Below, piece by piece: positions 7,142-7,488 of a stretch of DNA of 7,488 nucleotides. Position 1 is the stretch's first letter. Each line of letters begins with the position of its first letter. Where the stretch lies: contig CASFRQ010000190.1 of NCBI GenBank assembly GCA_949296785.1, positions 1 to 7,488 of the forward strand, read 5' to 3'. The notes beneath the pieces are model-generated. The model saw nothing but the letters and a program-made list of their open reading frames with translations. It was not told where the DNA came from and ran no database searches. This DNA is from an uncultured Alphaproteobacteria bacterium. Its GTDB lineage: Bacteria; Pseudomonadota; Alphaproteobacteria; CASFRQ01; SAAU01. A program made the position numbers and the translations under genes.

Positions 7142-7251
7142 CCTCAACCCTTTCTTCCAACACTTCTTTTCATATTCCGTAGCGCAACGGCAAAGCCCCG
7201 TTTACGACTTAATCAACCGAGAAACGCGCGCCCAAAGCACTGCCCGTAAAA

Positions 7252-7488
7252 CTAGTCAATTCCCGTTCCGAACCATTTGCCCTGAACCTCGTCATAGTAA
7301 GCGTTCGGATTATATGTCTCAACATTCAAATTCAAATTCTGAGCCGTCATTTTACCGACGGAAGACAACAGATTCACTTTGGCAATCAGTTCGTCGCTGT
7401 TCGCCCGGACCAAGCTCACCCTCGTATCCAGATACTCCTGTTCCGCATCCAACACATCCAGAACCGTACGAGCGCCGACTTCCGCCTC
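7252..7488 (-). CDS. tolC: TolC-family outer membrane protein (C-terminal end only)
   Basis: This is the last 78 codons of an outer-membrane efflux/type I secretion channel; the rest lies beyond the right edge. TolC proteins are trimers forming a beta-barrel in the outer membrane and a helical tunnel across the periplasm. The visible part carries VGARTVLDVLDAEQEYLD, which closely resembles the family signature in the last coiled-coil helix. Next comes LVRANSDELIAKVNLLSSVG, then a TAQNLNL turn and the C-terminal YDEVQGKWFGTGID typical of alphaproteobacterial members. The frame runs open to the window edge, so the GTG at 7455 is internal and not the start. The stop is TAG at 7254-7252. popZ follows after about 105 nt on the same strand with no clear terminator between, so the two may be co-transcribed. 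Confidence 0.93.
   Translation of the reverse strand, partial: EAEVGARTVLDVLDAEQEYLDTRVSLVRANSDELIAKVNLLSSVGKMTAQNLNLNVETYNPNAYYDEVQGKWFGTGID

Overview
The window looks like chromosomal DNA from an alphaproteobacterium. The best evidence is the block on the right: a TolC-family outer-membrane gene, then a PopZ/DUF2497 polar-organizing gene, then valS, all on the minus strand. That order recurs in alphaproteobacteria, and the PopZ family is essentially confined to them. Next to it lies a complete phosphotransacetylase/acetate kinase pair, so the organism can make ATP from acetyl-CoA through acetyl phosphate. This suggests a fermentative or facultatively anaerobic lifestyle, but I cannot name the genus from sequence alone.

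Layout, in the direction of transcription (minus strand, right to left): the 3' end of tolC (7488-7252, cut by the window edge); a 104-110 nt gap; popZ (to 6521), which starts at a non-ATG codon and whose stop codon lies inside its own terminator hairpin; a gene-poor stretch of about 580 nt (6520-5938) with a possible valS promoter at its left end; valS (5937-3271) with a strong intrinsic terminator (3258-3230); a gap of about 210 nt holding an unexplained 63-codon open frame; pta (3058-1565); a 206-nt gap with two stem-loop candidates; ackA (1358-159); and a strong, probably bidirectional terminator (110-70).

The three intrinsic terminators suggest at least three transcription units: tolC/popZ, valS, and pta-ackA. 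Pta converts acetyl-CoA plus phosphate to acetyl phosphate, and AckA transfers the phosphate to ADP. ValS charges tRNA-Val. PopZ organises the cell pole and chromosome, and TolC is an outer-membrane efflux/secretion channel. All five genes are familiar families. I found no mobile element, CRISPR array, rRNA, tRNA or clear new system. The unusual points are the shortened and divergent PopZ, the non-ATG popZ start with an overlapping short frame, the cut-down N-terminal domain of Pta, and the open frame after valS.
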